From the NCBI RefSeq assembly GCF_004345265.1, contig NZ_SLUM01000012.1, forward strand, positions 45,421-109,420: a stretch of DNA of 64,000 bases. Direction: 5' to 3'. The notes under the pieces were generated by a model that had not been told where the DNA came from, did no database searches, and was given only the letters and a program-made list of their open reading frames with translations. Each line of letters begins with the position of its first letter. The first letter of the stretch is position 1. Of this stretch, positions 49,628 to 57,925 are shown piece after piece. Source of the stretch: Allofournierella massiliensis. GTDB lineage: Bacteria > Bacillota > Clostridia > Oscillospirales > Ruminococcaceae. Position numbers and translations under genes: made by a program.

Positions 49628-49728
49628 TATTGGTACCAATATGGATAATGCACAAAGAATGATATATTGGTACCAATATTATTTGGAGGAAATGCGTATT
49701 TAATATATTGGTACCAATATGCTATAAT
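49628..49728. promoter_or_regulatory. Three palindromic operators and a promoter
   Basis: ATATTGGTACCAATAT occurs at 49664-49679 and 49705-49720, and its 14-base core at 49628-49641. The third copy is followed at once by TATAAT (49723-49728), so it sits in the -35 to -10 spacer of a plus-strand promoter. Confidence 0.88.
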
Positions 49729-49779
49729 ATAAGCACAGGGAACACACTCCCTGACACCAATCAGATAGGAGGTATCTAT

Positions 49780-49944
49780 ATGAAAGGCAACGCCCACTTC
49801 ATCTACGAAGCGGACAACATCCCGGATCATCGAAGCAGGCAGTTCGGCCATTGTCCCTGCCTGCTGGCCGTGATAAAGATTGCTTTCCCCACACAAAAAA
49901 AGCCGCATCTGAGCTGCAACTCAGACACGGCAAGTGCAAGATGA
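49780..49944 (+). CDS. Small protein of unknown function, 54 residues
   Basis: ATG 49780 has AGGAGG at 6 bases and lies about 50 bases after the TATAAT controlled by the palindromes. The product begins MKGNAHFIYEADNIPDHRSR and has a Cys pair (HCPCLL) in its middle. The second half overlaps a hairpin region, so the frame may be a leader or a shortened gene. No family is recognised. Confidence 0.45.
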   Translation: MKGNAHFIYEADNIPDHRSRQFGHCPCLLAVIKIAFPTQKKPHLSCNSDTASAR

Positions 49945-50065
49945 ACCATTCGTCAAAACAATCCAATCTGCCCTCTCATCATAACATGCCGGCCGCAACA
50001 AAACAAGCCGGAAAAGGGCAGTGGATCAACCATATTCCTTATAAATAAGAAAGAGAGGATTCAAT

Positions 50066-51607
50066 ATGAACAACCAGAACACGAACAACATCACCGCCTG
50101 CACCAACGAGAGCCACGAAATCTCCATCAACATCACCGGCAAGGCCTTTGTCGGGCTGGCCCGTCAGGGAATGCTCTGCCATCAGGGTACCTGTGAACTG
50201 TGCGATGACGCCCTCGCTGCCGTACTGGCGGGCGAAAAAGCCCGGATCTGTGTGGCGCTGGCACCTGATGCAGACAAGAACTATATTCACCTGGCAGTGG
50301 CCGACTGGGGCTGCGGCATGGATCTTGCCGCTCTCACCAATGCGCTTCAGCTGGGCAGTGCTCCGCTGACCAACAGCCGCCTGAATGAGCACGGATATGG
50401 TCTCAACAATGCGCTGGCCTGCCTGTCCGGCGGCACCGGTGACTGGTGCATCTACACCCGCAGCCAGCCCGGCCCTTATTACAAAGTGAGCGGCCCCTTT
50501 GACCTGAAGATGACCGTAACTGAGGAAAACAATCTTCAGCTGCCCGAGGGCCTGAATCTTCAGTGGCCTGATCCCTCCACGGTCATCTATGTGCGGGTGC
50601 CGATGGCCATTGCCCGCACCCTGCAGCGGCAGGGCAACCGGAAGCTCAGTGATCTGGCCACTCTCCGGCTGTGGCTGATCGAGCATCTGGGCGTTGTCTA
50701 CCGGGGTTACCTGGAATTGGATCCGGTCACGCTGGAGCCCAGCGCCAAGATCGCGGTGACGGTAGGCCAGAGCAGTATGCTGGTTCCGCCCATCCAGGTT
50801 CCCATGATGATGGCGCGCACCGAAAAGCTGGAAGTGGAACTGGGCGGCCAGATTGTACCGGTGACTTACGTCCACGGTACCCTCGATAAATCCAAGCGGG
50901 ATCATCTGGTACTGGGCGGCAAGGCCCGGTATTACTATCAGGGAACCCAGCCCACGCAGGGCATCGATATCCGGCTGGGCAAGCGGGTGATTGCCACCGC
51001 TCAGCTGGGGGAAATCTGGCACAAAGAAGACGGCACGCCCATTTCCCGGCACAACAGCTACAACGATTTTGTGGGCGAGCTGATCCTGCCGGAGCTGCCC
51101 CGTGGTGTTCTTGCCACCCTGAACAACAAGACCGGTATTGACCGCAACGACCCGGACTGGGACAAGGTCTTTGAAGCGCTGGCTGAGTTCCCGCCGCAGA
51201 AAAACGCCGCCACATTCAGCGAGGATGAACTGAAAAAGAAGTGGATGAAAATTCTCAAGGCTGCAAATCCGGAGGATGAGGTAACCAGCGAGATTTGTGT
51301 CTGGCCCACCGGTACTCGCGTGGATGTGGTGGACAAAGGGGAAAATGGAAAATGCGATATCTATGAGCTGAAGACTAGAAAGGCAGAGCCGAAGGATTTG
51401 TACCAGCTGCGGATGTACTGGGACGGTCTGGTTCTGGAGGGAATTCAGCCCACCCGGGGAATTCTGCTGACAAACGGCTATTCTGACAGACTGCAGGAGA
51501 TGGTGCGCATTCTGAATACCCTGCCCACGCCCAATTTCCCGGACGGACGGCCCAGTGCGCCCTACAACTTCTCGCTGGCCACCCACAAAGAAAAGCAGCT
51601 TCTGTGA
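50066..51607 (+). CDS. GHKL ATPase with C-terminal ExK nuclease-like segment
   Basis: The protein has 513 residues. GHKL (Hsp90/MutL/MORC-type) ATP-binding motifs are clear: ELCDD (44-48) as N-box, DWGCG (80-84) and HGYGL (109-113). The middle part fits a transducer domain. Near the C-terminus CDIYELKTRK (430-439) has the ExK of PD-(D/E)XK nucleases or of their inactive relatives, followed by YQLRMYWDGLVLEG, a usual helix after this core. MORC-like ATPases joined to nucleases are known in prokaryotic restriction and defence loci. GAGAGG precedes ATG 50066. It is followed by a DUF6809 gene and preceded by the Arc/palindrome unit. Confidence 0.78.
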   Translation: MNNQNTNNITACTNESHEISINITGKAFVGLARQGMLCHQGTCELCDDALAAVLAGEKARICVALAPDADKNYIHLAVADWGCGMDLAALTNALQLGSAPLTNSRLNEHGYGLNNALACLSGGTGDWCIYTRSQPGPYYKVSGPFDLKMTVTEENNLQLPEGLNLQWPDPSTVIYVRVPMAIARTLQRQGNRKLSDLATLRLWLIEHLGVVYRGYLELDPVTLEPSAKIAVTVGQSSMLVPPIQVPMMMARTEKLEVELGGQIVPVTYVHGTLDKSKRDHLVLGGKARYYYQGTQPTQGIDIRLGKRVIATAQLGEIWHKEDGTPISRHNSYNDFVGELILPELPRGVLATLNNKTGIDRNDPDWDKVFEALAEFPPQKNAATFSEDELKKKWMKILKAANPEDEVTSEICVWPTGTRVDVVDKGENGKCDIYELKTRKAEPKDLYQLRMYWDGLVLEGIQPTRGILLTNGYSDRLQEMVRILNTLPTPNFPDGRPSAPYNFSLATHKEKQLL

Positions 51608-51624
51608 TAAAGGAGGGAATCCGC

Positions 51625-51924
51625 ATGGTATTGGATGCTATCTACCGGGGAGAGTTGCTTCCCTGTGAAAACAACATGGAAGGAAACGGTCGGCACAAAC
51701 AGGCTGGCAAGGAGATTGAACAGCTCCTGAAAGACCTGCGGAACAATCTGAGCGAGGATGATATGGCACTGGTGGACCAGATGCTGGAACAGACACTGAT
51801 TATCTGCGATACAGAAAGCAGCGATGCATTTCAATACGGGTTTTCCACAGGACTGCTGCTGATGCAGGAGGTTCAGGAAATTCTCCGCAAACGGATTGAT
51901 GCAGCTGCACATGACATCTTCTGA
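51625..51924 (+). CDS. DUF6809 family protein
   Basis: The 99-residue protein opens MVLDAIYRGELLPCEN and ends FQYGFSTGLLLMQEVQEIL, the layout of DUF6809 proteins of Firmicutes. ATG 51625 follows AAAGGAGGG. An earlier GTG at 51604 overlapping the ATPase stop is not needed. Function is unknown. It is probably transcribed with the GHKL ATPase gene. Confidence 0.75.
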   Translation: MVLDAIYRGELLPCENNMEGNGRHKQAGKEIEQLLKDLRNNLSEDDMALVDQMLEQTLIICDTESSDAFQYGFSTGLLLMQEVQEILRKRIDAAAHDIF

Positions 51925-52051
51925 AAATTTTCAGAAGATTAATTGATATCTTTCCGACGCACCCACCGCAGAACGCTGGAGCGACTCCGAAGTGTCGCGG
52001 TTCTGATTCCCCAAACAGCAGCGTTGCGAACACAGGAAGCCCGGTTTGCAA

Positions 52052-52100
52052 AAAGCTCCCTCCCCTTTCATTCCGCAGGAATGGATCGGGAGGGAGTTTT
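52052..52100 (+). terminator. Terminator after the GHKL-DUF6809 operon
   Basis: An outer stem CTCCCTCCC/GGGAGGGAG and an inner stem CATTCC/GGAATG are followed by TTTTCTGTTTT. The surrounding gap 51925-52437 holds otherwise only the weak frame at 52174. Confidence 0.85.
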
Positions 52101-52173
52101 CTGTTTTGCGCCCCGTTTCTTCTTTCTTTTCTGTGCAGCTGCGTTCCAGAAGCTGCACAGTCGTTTTCCCCCA

Positions 52174-52431
52174 ATGGCTTCATCAAGATATATCATCCTG
52201 CCTGACCGTATGAATCGAGACGCAGGCAACATCAATTTTTTTGCCAGATATGAATTTCAAATGACCGGTTACGAAATATCTCCGGGCAAAGCGTGTACGA
52301 ATTGCAATTTCATCAACGATTCACCCGCCACGGCCAATGACGAACTAAACACCGCCGAACAGGCTTTAAATGAACAGGTGGCAGGCGAAGGCGCTGTACT
52401 GCTGAAACACACAGACGGTTATCTGCCCTAA
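52174..52431 (+). CDS. Possible small hypothetical protein
   Basis: A frame of 85 codons ends at TAA 52429. The sequence from MNRDAGNINFFARYEFQMTG onward looks protein-like, with ACTNCNF in the middle and a helical acidic end. There is no clear ribosome site before ATG 52174 or before the next ATG. It could be the remnant of a larger gene or noncoding. No family is recognised. Confidence 0.3.
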   Translation: MASSRYIILPDRMNRDAGNINFFARYEFQMTGYEISPGKACTNCNFINDSPATANDELNTAEQALNEQVAGEGAVLLKHTDGYLP

Positions 52432-52437
52432 CCCTTT

Positions 52438-53244
52438 TCATAATTTTGCAGCCTGCCAGTGGATGCAGGTTTTTATCCGGTCGGCAATGTATGCCCGGTC
52501 CCTTTCGGCATAGAACTTTAGCGGCTCCTCCAGTGCAGCAGTTACTTCGGCAACCATAAAAGTCCATTGCAATTGGGGCCCATAGAGGGATCTGACCGCC
52601 CGGACCTGTCGTGTGAATGTTGTGTTCAGCGGCTGCGCCCGCAGCAGCTTCATGTGGGAACGAGGTTCAATATCCATGGGATAGTCGCGCACATTGGAAA
52701 GAAGTCCCGCACCAAAGTCAAAAATGGGACAGTAGTCGAATTCCTCTCCCCTGCGCAGAACAGCAATATTATTCAGATGGCGGTCTTCGTTGCCAAACAG
52801 CATATCCACTTCAAACAACAACGTGAGATAGTTTCCAAACTGTTTCAATTCGGTGAGGCGTATCGTTTGTTCCACCATCCAGCGAACCTTCCCGGCGAGG
52901 TTAGGCTGTCGGGCTACAACACTTTGCCAGTCCGGTCCAACACCTTTGCGAAACAAGTCAGCGAGGGTCAGGATGCTTTCGCCGGGCATCAGAAAATTGG
53001 GGCTGGAACAGCCATTCCGAATCCGTTGATGCACGTTCATCCGCTCCATACAGTAAGTCACATAGCGGAAACCCAGTTCTTCTATGTTAGACTGCTGCAA
53101 CAATTGGGAGGTTACGGTTTCCGCCAACCCTTCATATCCAAAGAGGTCAAGTTTGTACCAACGGTCATGTTCCAGCCACTTTTCCTGATTTCCCTTGGAG
53201 GACGTTTCTGCAATGCGATTTCCGGTCACTAATCTGACTGCCAT
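52438..53244 (-). CDS. HipA-like kinase A
   Basis: The protein has 268 residues. The kinase catalytic loop is GNEDRHLNNIAVL (151-163, with Asp154 and Asn159) and the metal-binding motif is IFDFGAG (174-180), as in HipA toxins. The length fits small single-unit HipA-like proteins; the N-terminal HipA domain 1 is absent. ATG 53244 follows GGAGGGG and lies one base after the stop of the AbrB-type gene, so the two form an operon of toxin-antitoxin form. HipA kinases phosphorylate glutamyl-tRNA synthetase or other targets; the target here is unknown. Confidence 0.8.
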   Translation of the reverse strand: MAVRLVTGNRIAETSSKGNQEKWLEHDRWYKLDLFGYEGLAETVTSQLLQQSNIEELGFRYVTYCMERMNVHQRIRNGCSSPNFLMPGESILTLADLFRKGVGPDWQSVVARQPNLAGKVRWMVEQTIRLTELKQFGNYLTLLFEVDMLFGNEDRHLNNIAVLRRGEEFDYCPIFDFGAGLLSNVRDYPMDIEPRSHMKLLRAQPLNTTFTRQVRAVRSLYGPQLQWTFMVAEVTAALEEPLKFYAERDRAYIADRIKTCIHWQAAKL

Positions 53245-53245
53245 C

Positions 53246-53794
53246 TTACCCCTCCACAATCTTAATCCAGCAGGAATCTTCTGCCATGCGGCCGGCAGTC
53301 TTACGGATGATCTCCATCGGATCGTATTTCTCTATCCCCAGCTGTGCCAGATAGTATTTCAATCCATCCCGCTGCCGCGGAATGCAGCGAGATTCCAAAA
53401 AGGTCATAAAGTCCTCCCAATTGGGTGTCTGGTTGACCCCAAACGCGGTTGAAAGAATATCGTCCGTCTCATTTTCGATAACCAACCGCCGGGAGGTCCG
53501 ATCCAGGCAGATTTTGGTGCAAAGAGTCTCCCCATCATAGTAGTGAAGAATCAATAGATCGTGCTTTTTCTCTCTCGCCTCATTGATAAAGGAATGATAT
53601 TCTCCCGTGCCAGCTCTGCGGATGGTAATACATTCGCCGTCAAATTGCAGAATGACATCACAGCTATTCTCCATAACCCCCAGTTGTTTGGCCCATACAG
53701 GGGGCAGCACCACACGATAGCTTTTCCCTTCTGGCCCAGCTGTCCCACCAGCTTTGTTGATTAGAATTTTTGCCCGCCGTTCTTCCAGCGTCAT
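53246..53794 (-). CDS. AbrB/SpoVT-type protein upstream of HipA-like kinase A
   Basis: The protein has 182 residues. Residues about 20-60 (SYRVVLPPVWAKQLGV, then VILQFDGECITIRR) resemble a swapped-hairpin AbrB DNA-binding domain. The C-terminal part, with LVIENETDDILSTAFGV and RDGLKYYLAQLGIEKYDP, is not a known DNA binder and may hold the kinase. It is the first gene of the pair and probably represses the operon as antitoxin. The start at 53794 has GAGGTGATGCAG before it. Confidence 0.75.
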   Translation of the reverse strand: MTLEERRAKILINKAGGTAGPEGKSYRVVLPPVWAKQLGVMENSCDVILQFDGECITIRRAGTGEYHSFINEAREKKHDLLILHYYDGETLCTKICLDRTSRRLVIENETDDILSTAFGVNQTPNWEDFMTFLESRCIPRQRDGLKYYLAQLGIEKYDPMEIIRKTAGRMAEDSCWIKIVEG

Positions 53795-53961
53795 ACCTGC
53801 ATCACCTCTTTGAGAACATTATACTCATTGGACACCAACAAATCAATATTTCCAACACCTGTGAGAGCAGAAAACGGGAACCCTCCTTTTGCAGACAAAG
53901 AAAGGCGGGATGCATAACACTGATTCTGTAGTATAATGAAACGCAGGAAGGATGGGCCAAG

Positions 53962-55047
53962 ATGGACTGGATTTTACTGAACAAAGACACACCATTTCTG
54001 GAATTTTCCACCCAAGAGGATGAATTTGGCGATGTGGTAGCTCTGGAAGGAACCTGGTTTTCGTCCCTGCGCCCCATTGGCTATAAATCTCTTCTGAGCT
54101 TTCTGGAAGGGCGGCGTGCTCCCAAGCACCGAAAGCACATCGAGCAGCTTCTCGAGCAATATGGGTGCCGCACATTGGAAGGATTTCTGCTGGTCAGCCA
54201 TGCGCTTTCTCTCAACGATACCTTTTGGGTAAAACCGGCGGATTCCCCGTTGTGCTGGCGGGATGTCTCCCTGTATCAGAATGACTTTGATGAGATCATT
54301 GCTGAGGCTGCGTTGAACGGCTTCTTCAGCGAGCAGAATCTTCCCTCCTCCCCCTCACCGGAATTTACCACGGACGGAAACTATGCCAAGTGCTGGAAAC
54401 GAGAAGCGGACGGTATTTACCTCTATAAGGCCGGCAGCGCCACCTATGAGCTGGAGCCACTGTCGGAATATCTGGCTGCTCAGATTTCCAGCATCCTGTG
54501 CCCTGGTACAGTCTCATATGATATACGATTCCATCATGGAAGACTGGTGTCTACTTGTCCCCTGTTCACCAGTGAATCCATCGGCCTTGCCAAAACAGCT
54601 GCCATTACCCATGAAGAGCGGTCTATCTCCGGCTTACTGGAGTATTTCCGTTCCATCGGTAGCGAGGATGCCTTTCGCCGCATGATGATTCTGGATGCCA
54701 TTCTCCTGAATACGGACCGGCATCCGGGTAATTTCGGTGTTTTGTTTGATACGGATACCATGCAGGTGAAAACCATGGCCCCGGTGTTTGATAACAACCG
54801 CAGCTTGCTGTTTGATCTGGATGCCGACCAGTTGGAGCATGCGGAACGTTATATCGCCCGCCTGACTCCACGGCTCGGATCTGACTTTATCGTCGTTGCA
54901 AAAGCCTTAATGACAGATGAGATCCGTAATGACCTGAAAAATCTGTATGGCTTCGCGTTCCAAGAGCATCCGCAAATCCCAGTGGCGGATAATCGGCTGG
55001 AGAAGCTGAGCGGTGTTGTGAATGGTCAGATACGGCAGTTGATTTGA
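53962..55047 (+). CDS. HipA-like kinase B
   Basis: The protein has 361 residues. The kinase markers are LYKAGS (154-159, with Lys156), LLNTDRHPGNFGVL (248-261) and APVFDNNRSLL (273-283). The first 110 residues are a separate domain with SSLRPIGYKSLLSFLEGRRAPKHR, similar in layout to the HipA N-terminal part. It is divergent from the AbrB/HipA-like operon, and the 167 bases between them must hold both promoters. No antitoxin of its own is evident, so the AbrB-type protein may serve both units. Confidence 0.8.
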   Translation: MDWILLNKDTPFLEFSTQEDEFGDVVALEGTWFSSLRPIGYKSLLSFLEGRRAPKHRKHIEQLLEQYGCRTLEGFLLVSHALSLNDTFWVKPADSPLCWRDVSLYQNDFDEIIAEAALNGFFSEQNLPSSPSPEFTTDGNYAKCWKREADGIYLYKAGSATYELEPLSEYLAAQISSILCPGTVSYDIRFHHGRLVSTCPLFTSESIGLAKTAAITHEERSISGLLEYFRSIGSEDAFRRMMILDAILLNTDRHPGNFGVLFDTDTMQVKTMAPVFDNNRSLLFDLDADQLEHAERYIARLTPRLGSDFIVVAKALMTDEIRNDLKNLYGFAFQEHPQIPVADNRLEKLSGVVNGQIRQLI

Positions 55048-55060
55048 TTGCATTGTATGC

Positions 55061-55104
55061 GAGGAGCGTGCGCCGTGCCATGATTGGCACTGCTCACGCT
55101 CCTC
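55061..55104 (+). terminator. Terminator after HipA-like kinase B
   Basis: A stem GAGGAGCGTG/CACGCTCCTC with an inner GTGCC/GGCAC hairpin is followed by TTTCG. Confidence 0.8.
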
Positions 55105-55154
55105 TTTCGTTTATATATGGTTCTTCATCCATTTGACTACTTTCCTTTTTTCGG

Positions 55155-56500
55155 TAGTGTCAAGAGTTTTTCGCACTTTGGTTTACAGCCCCTGTCGCGA
55201 ATGAAGTCAGCCAGCAATGGAGGTGTCCTCAAGGGTCGCCTCCAGGTACTTCATGTTCATGTACTTCTTGTTACCCCACTGGGTACCAGCCACATGGCGC
55301 AGTCGGGCACAGACCAGCATGAGAGCAGAATTGCCGTCCGGGAAACTGCCAACCACACGGGCGAGGCGGCGGATCTCCCGGTTCAGCCGTTCAATGACGT
55401 TGTTGGTGCGGATACGAGTCCAATGTTTGCTGGGAAAATTGCAGTAGGTCAGCGTCTCCTCAATGCCATCTTCCACCTTTTTAGCGACCTCTTTCGGTTT
55501 CACGAAACGCAGCTCCTCCACTACGACCTTTGCCTTCACACGGGCAGCTTTCTTGCTTTCCTGGGAGTGGATTGCCTTGAGCATTTTAGCTACCAGCTTC
55601 ACTTTGGAGCGAGGTGTGACAGAGAAGATATTGCGGTAAAAGTGGACAGTGCAGCGCTGGTATTTGGCTTCAGGAAACACTTCACCCACGGCTTCCAGCA
55701 TACCAAGACACTTGTCGCCAACGACGAGTTTTACACCATCCAGACCACGGCCGCGTAGCCACTGGAAGAAACTGACCCAACTGGCTTTGTCCTTCTTCAT
55801 GCCCTCGGCTGCACCAAGAACCTCGCGGTATCCATCCTCATTCACCGCAATCGCCACCAGAATGGCCACATTTTCAAACTCTCCGCCCCAATTTCGGCGC
55901 AGATAGATTCCATCTATGTAGACATACGGATACCGTCCGCCTTGCAGGGGGCAATTTCGCCAATCCTTGATGTGGACATATGCTTTCTTATTCAACTCAC
56001 TAATGGTGGAGGGTGAGACTTTGCTGCCCCACAGGGCCTCAGTGATATCCTCCACACGTCGGACAGATACTCCTGCCAGGTACATTTCAATGAGAGCTTC
56101 TTCCACGCTGCTTTCACGGCGACGGTACCGCTCAATGATGGCGGTTTCAAAAGAAATTCCCTTGAGTTTGGGCACTTTCAGGGTAACATCCCCGGAAGTC
56201 GTAGTGAGGTTGCGGCTGTAGTGGCCGCTGCGGTAGCCCTGGCGCTGTTCATTGCGTTCATACCGAGCTGCCTGAGTCAGTTTATCCGCCTCGGCCTCCA
56301 GCAGCTCGTTGAGAGTTTCCTCTACGCTGCCTCGCACAAGTTCTTTGAGTTCGCTCTTGATTACGGCCTCATTTAGTTGTACAATTTTTTCAGGCATGGT
56401 TTGCTTTCTCCTTTCGAATGGTTAGTGTCGCAACTTCATTCTACCAGCGATCTGCAAACCATGTCTTTTTTATTTTTGCGAAACTTATTTTACCTCATCG
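55155..56500 (-). mobile_element. IS256-family insertion sequence
   Basis: A transposase gene is bounded by related end sequences. The left end has GAGTTTTTCGCA and TGGTTTACAG. The right end, reversed, has AAGTTTCGCA and TGGTTTGCAG, and both then read AATGAAGT. The exact tips and a target duplication cannot be fixed by eye; the right edge meets the 61-bp repeat at 56500. Confidence 0.75.
55207..56397 (-). CDS. IS256-family transposase
   Basis: The 396-residue protein has the mutator-type DDE layout: first Asp in YVYIDGIYLRRNWGGE, second in KLVVGDKCLGML, Glu in RTNNVIERLNREIRR, plus the CTVHFYRNIF signature. The length is normal and the frame intact, so the element may be active. AAGGAGAAAGC precedes ATG 56397. 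It inserts DNA by a copy-paste circle route. Confidence 0.95.
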   Translation of the reverse strand: MPEKIVQLNEAVIKSELKELVRGSVEETLNELLEAEADKLTQAARYERNEQRQGYRSGHYSRNLTTTSGDVTLKVPKLKGISFETAIIERYRRRESSVEEALIEMYLAGVSVRRVEDITEALWGSKVSPSTISELNKKAYVHIKDWRNCPLQGGRYPYVYIDGIYLRRNWGGEFENVAILVAIAVNEDGYREVLGAAEGMKKDKASWVSFFQWLRGRGLDGVKLVVGDKCLGMLEAVGEVFPEAKYQRCTVHFYRNIFSVTPRSKVKLVAKMLKAIHSQESKKAARVKAKVVVEELRFVKPKEVAKKVEDGIEETLTYCNFPSKHWTRIRTNNVIERLNREIRRLARVVGSFPDGNSALMLVCARLRHVAGTQWGNKKYMNMKYLEATLEDTSIAG

Positions 56501-56560
56501 CCGCCCCAGGACCTCTTTTGATCCTCTCACTTGTAGGCCACGGGAGAGGCCGTTTGTTGC
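56500..56560 (+). repeat. 61-bp direct repeat, copy 1
   Basis: It matches 58260-58320 with 5 differences. It begins with codons for PPQDLF-stop, the 3' end of a gene whose other copy ends PPQNLF-stop at 58281, so it is the tail of a lost paralogue. IS256 ends directly in front of it. Confidence 0.85.
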
Positions 56561-56588
56561 ACAAAATAATAATAAAAAGAAAAAGAGA

Positions 56589-56616
56589 GCTAACTGACTA
56601 ATCAAAATCAGTTAGC
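56589..56616 (-). terminator. Terminator after the EVE-like gene
   Basis: A 9-bp perfect stem, GCTAACTGA with TCAGTTAGC, overlaps the stop codon at 56608. TCTCTTTTTCTTTTT follows on the minus strand. Confidence 0.82.
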
Positions 56617-57156
56617 CTCGATGATTTCATCCGCTGTTTGTGCCACTGTCTCATCGGTATCCGGCTCCAGAATATTGCCTTTGAAATCTTTATCCAGAGC
56701 CTTAAAATACTCATCTGCGTAGTTTTTCACCTGGAAAAAGCTCAATGCCGAGCCAACTTCATGCAGAGCACCCTGGGAAAAAGCTGTGCGGGGCAGATGT
56801 TTGAGCCACTTTACTTTCCGGCGATTGGGATACTGTGCTGCTGTACTATCATAAAAATAGGCGCTCTCAACGATCCCAATATTGATTTTACGGTCGAACT
56901 TAGATGGAAACACGACATAATCGCCTTCTCGCACTTCATGAACGAACCGGTACAGCATTCCAGCACTTGTGGGGATCGAACCTTTTTTAGCGTCCGGATA
57001 GGTCGCAATATATTTTTCTTTGTAGACATCACGAGATGCACTTATGACCGACAAGTCGCCCATCTCTTCCCAGCCGATTGCAATTAGATTCTGATTCAAA
57101 AAAAGGGGATCGTCCATCGTATGGATTCCCCAAACCGTTTTGTTTGCTGTTGCCAT
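56608..57156 (-). CDS. EVE/PUA-like protein, N-terminal domain of a COG4127-type restriction protein
   Basis: The protein has 182 residues from ATG 57156 (AGGAG upstream). It reads KTVWGIHTMDDPLFLNQNLIAIGWEEMGDL, then FVHEVREGDYVVFPSKFDRKINIG, the pattern of the EVE-like N-terminal domain of COG4127 proteins. Those usually carry a C-terminal Mrr nuclease domain, which is absent here; the protein ends with an acidic tail (LEPDTDETVAQTADEIIEAN) and a proper terminator. It may be a stand-alone reader of modified DNA or a shortened restriction gene. Confidence 0.72.
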   Translation of the reverse strand: MATANKTVWGIHTMDDPLFLNQNLIAIGWEEMGDLSVISASRDVYKEKYIATYPDAKKGSIPTSAGMLYRFVHEVREGDYVVFPSKFDRKINIGIVESAYFYDSTAAQYPNRRKVKWLKHLPRTAFSQGALHEVGSALSFFQVKNYADEYFKALDKDFKGNILEPDTDETVAQTADEIIEAN

Positions 57157-57260
57157 CACAGCCACACTCCTATCCGATCTTTCACAGCTTTTTAGTCTAC
57201 GAAGTTTTTGTATGCCAAAAGAACCCTTCAAATATCAAACCACTTTGTCAAAATTCATGC

Positions 57261-57470
57261 TTATTTTTCTTCCGGAACAAACTCCAGAATATCGTCCACG
57301 CCACACTCCATCACACGACAAATCTTCTCGATGCTTTCGATGGAAACATACTCGTTACGCTTTAGGCGGGTGATAATATTGGCACTAAAACCGGCCTTCT
57401 CTTTTAGCTGTGCGTTGCTTATCTTTTTATCAATCATCAGATGGAATAAGCGGTCATAACAAATCGCCAT
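57261..57470 (-). CDS. XRE-family helix-turn-helix regulator
   Basis: The 69-residue protein is a single XRE domain: YDRLFHLMIDKKISNAQLKEKAGFSANIITRLKR, then IEKICRVMECGVDDILEFVPEEK. ATG 57470 follows GGAGGG. The end resembles the XRE protein at 30693. Such proteins accompany clostridial mobile elements. Confidence 0.82.
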   Translation of the reverse strand: MAICYDRLFHLMIDKKISNAQLKEKAGFSANIITRLKRNEYVSIESIEKICRVMECGVDDILEFVPEEK

Positions 57471-57529
57471 TTTAGTCCCTCCAAAGCAAGAAATGCTTGG
57501 ATTTATTTTATCACATTTTCGTGAAAAAC

Positions 57530-57925
57530 TCAACTTGACATCCAATTATCAGGTTTTATCAGTGTTATGGAAAGGCAGAGATTTCGCTGCTTTTTCCGGG
57601 CATACTCCACCAACTCCCGCGCATTGCTGGCGGGGTGCCAGGTATAGGCGATAAGATAGTCTACATGATCTACAACATAGCGATTTGCTCTCACGATTGC
57701 GATCTTGCGCGGGACACTTTCCATCCCCGGTGGATAGAAGGTGCCGTCAAATCCATTTGGCGTCGGGATGGGCTGCTCTGCCGGATGGTATGGCAATAGC
57801 AAAGTGAGCTTCACTTCTGGGTAGAAACGCTTTGCTTCTTTGACTGCTGACGCTGCAAGACGGTCAAATCCGCCGTAGTGGCCGACAATAAATTCTGTGG
57901 CACCATATTCAACAATGTGCTGCTC
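57530..57925 (-). pseudogene. SLOG-family (DUF1273-like) protein, N-terminus lost
   Basis: The open frame has VGHYGGFDRLAASAVKEAKRF near its start and VKLTLLLPYH, DYLIAYTW and ARELVEYARKK after it, the core and end of DUF1273/SLOG proteins that bind nucleotides. The N-terminal strand with the family GHR motif is missing, because the sequence joins a different gene near 57.92 kb on the other strand. No start codon with a ribosome site exists. Confidence 0.7.

Noticed and set aside
50039..51586. Long minus-strand open frame opposite the GHKL ATPase (515 codons)
   Set aside because: It is the shadow of a gene whose GHKL motifs are clear on the plus strand.
56589..56616. GCTAAC and GTTAGC half-sites resembling the iron box
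   Set aside because: The halves are in inverted order (GCTAAC first), the spacing differs, and the hairpin is followed by a T run at a gene end, so it is a terminator.
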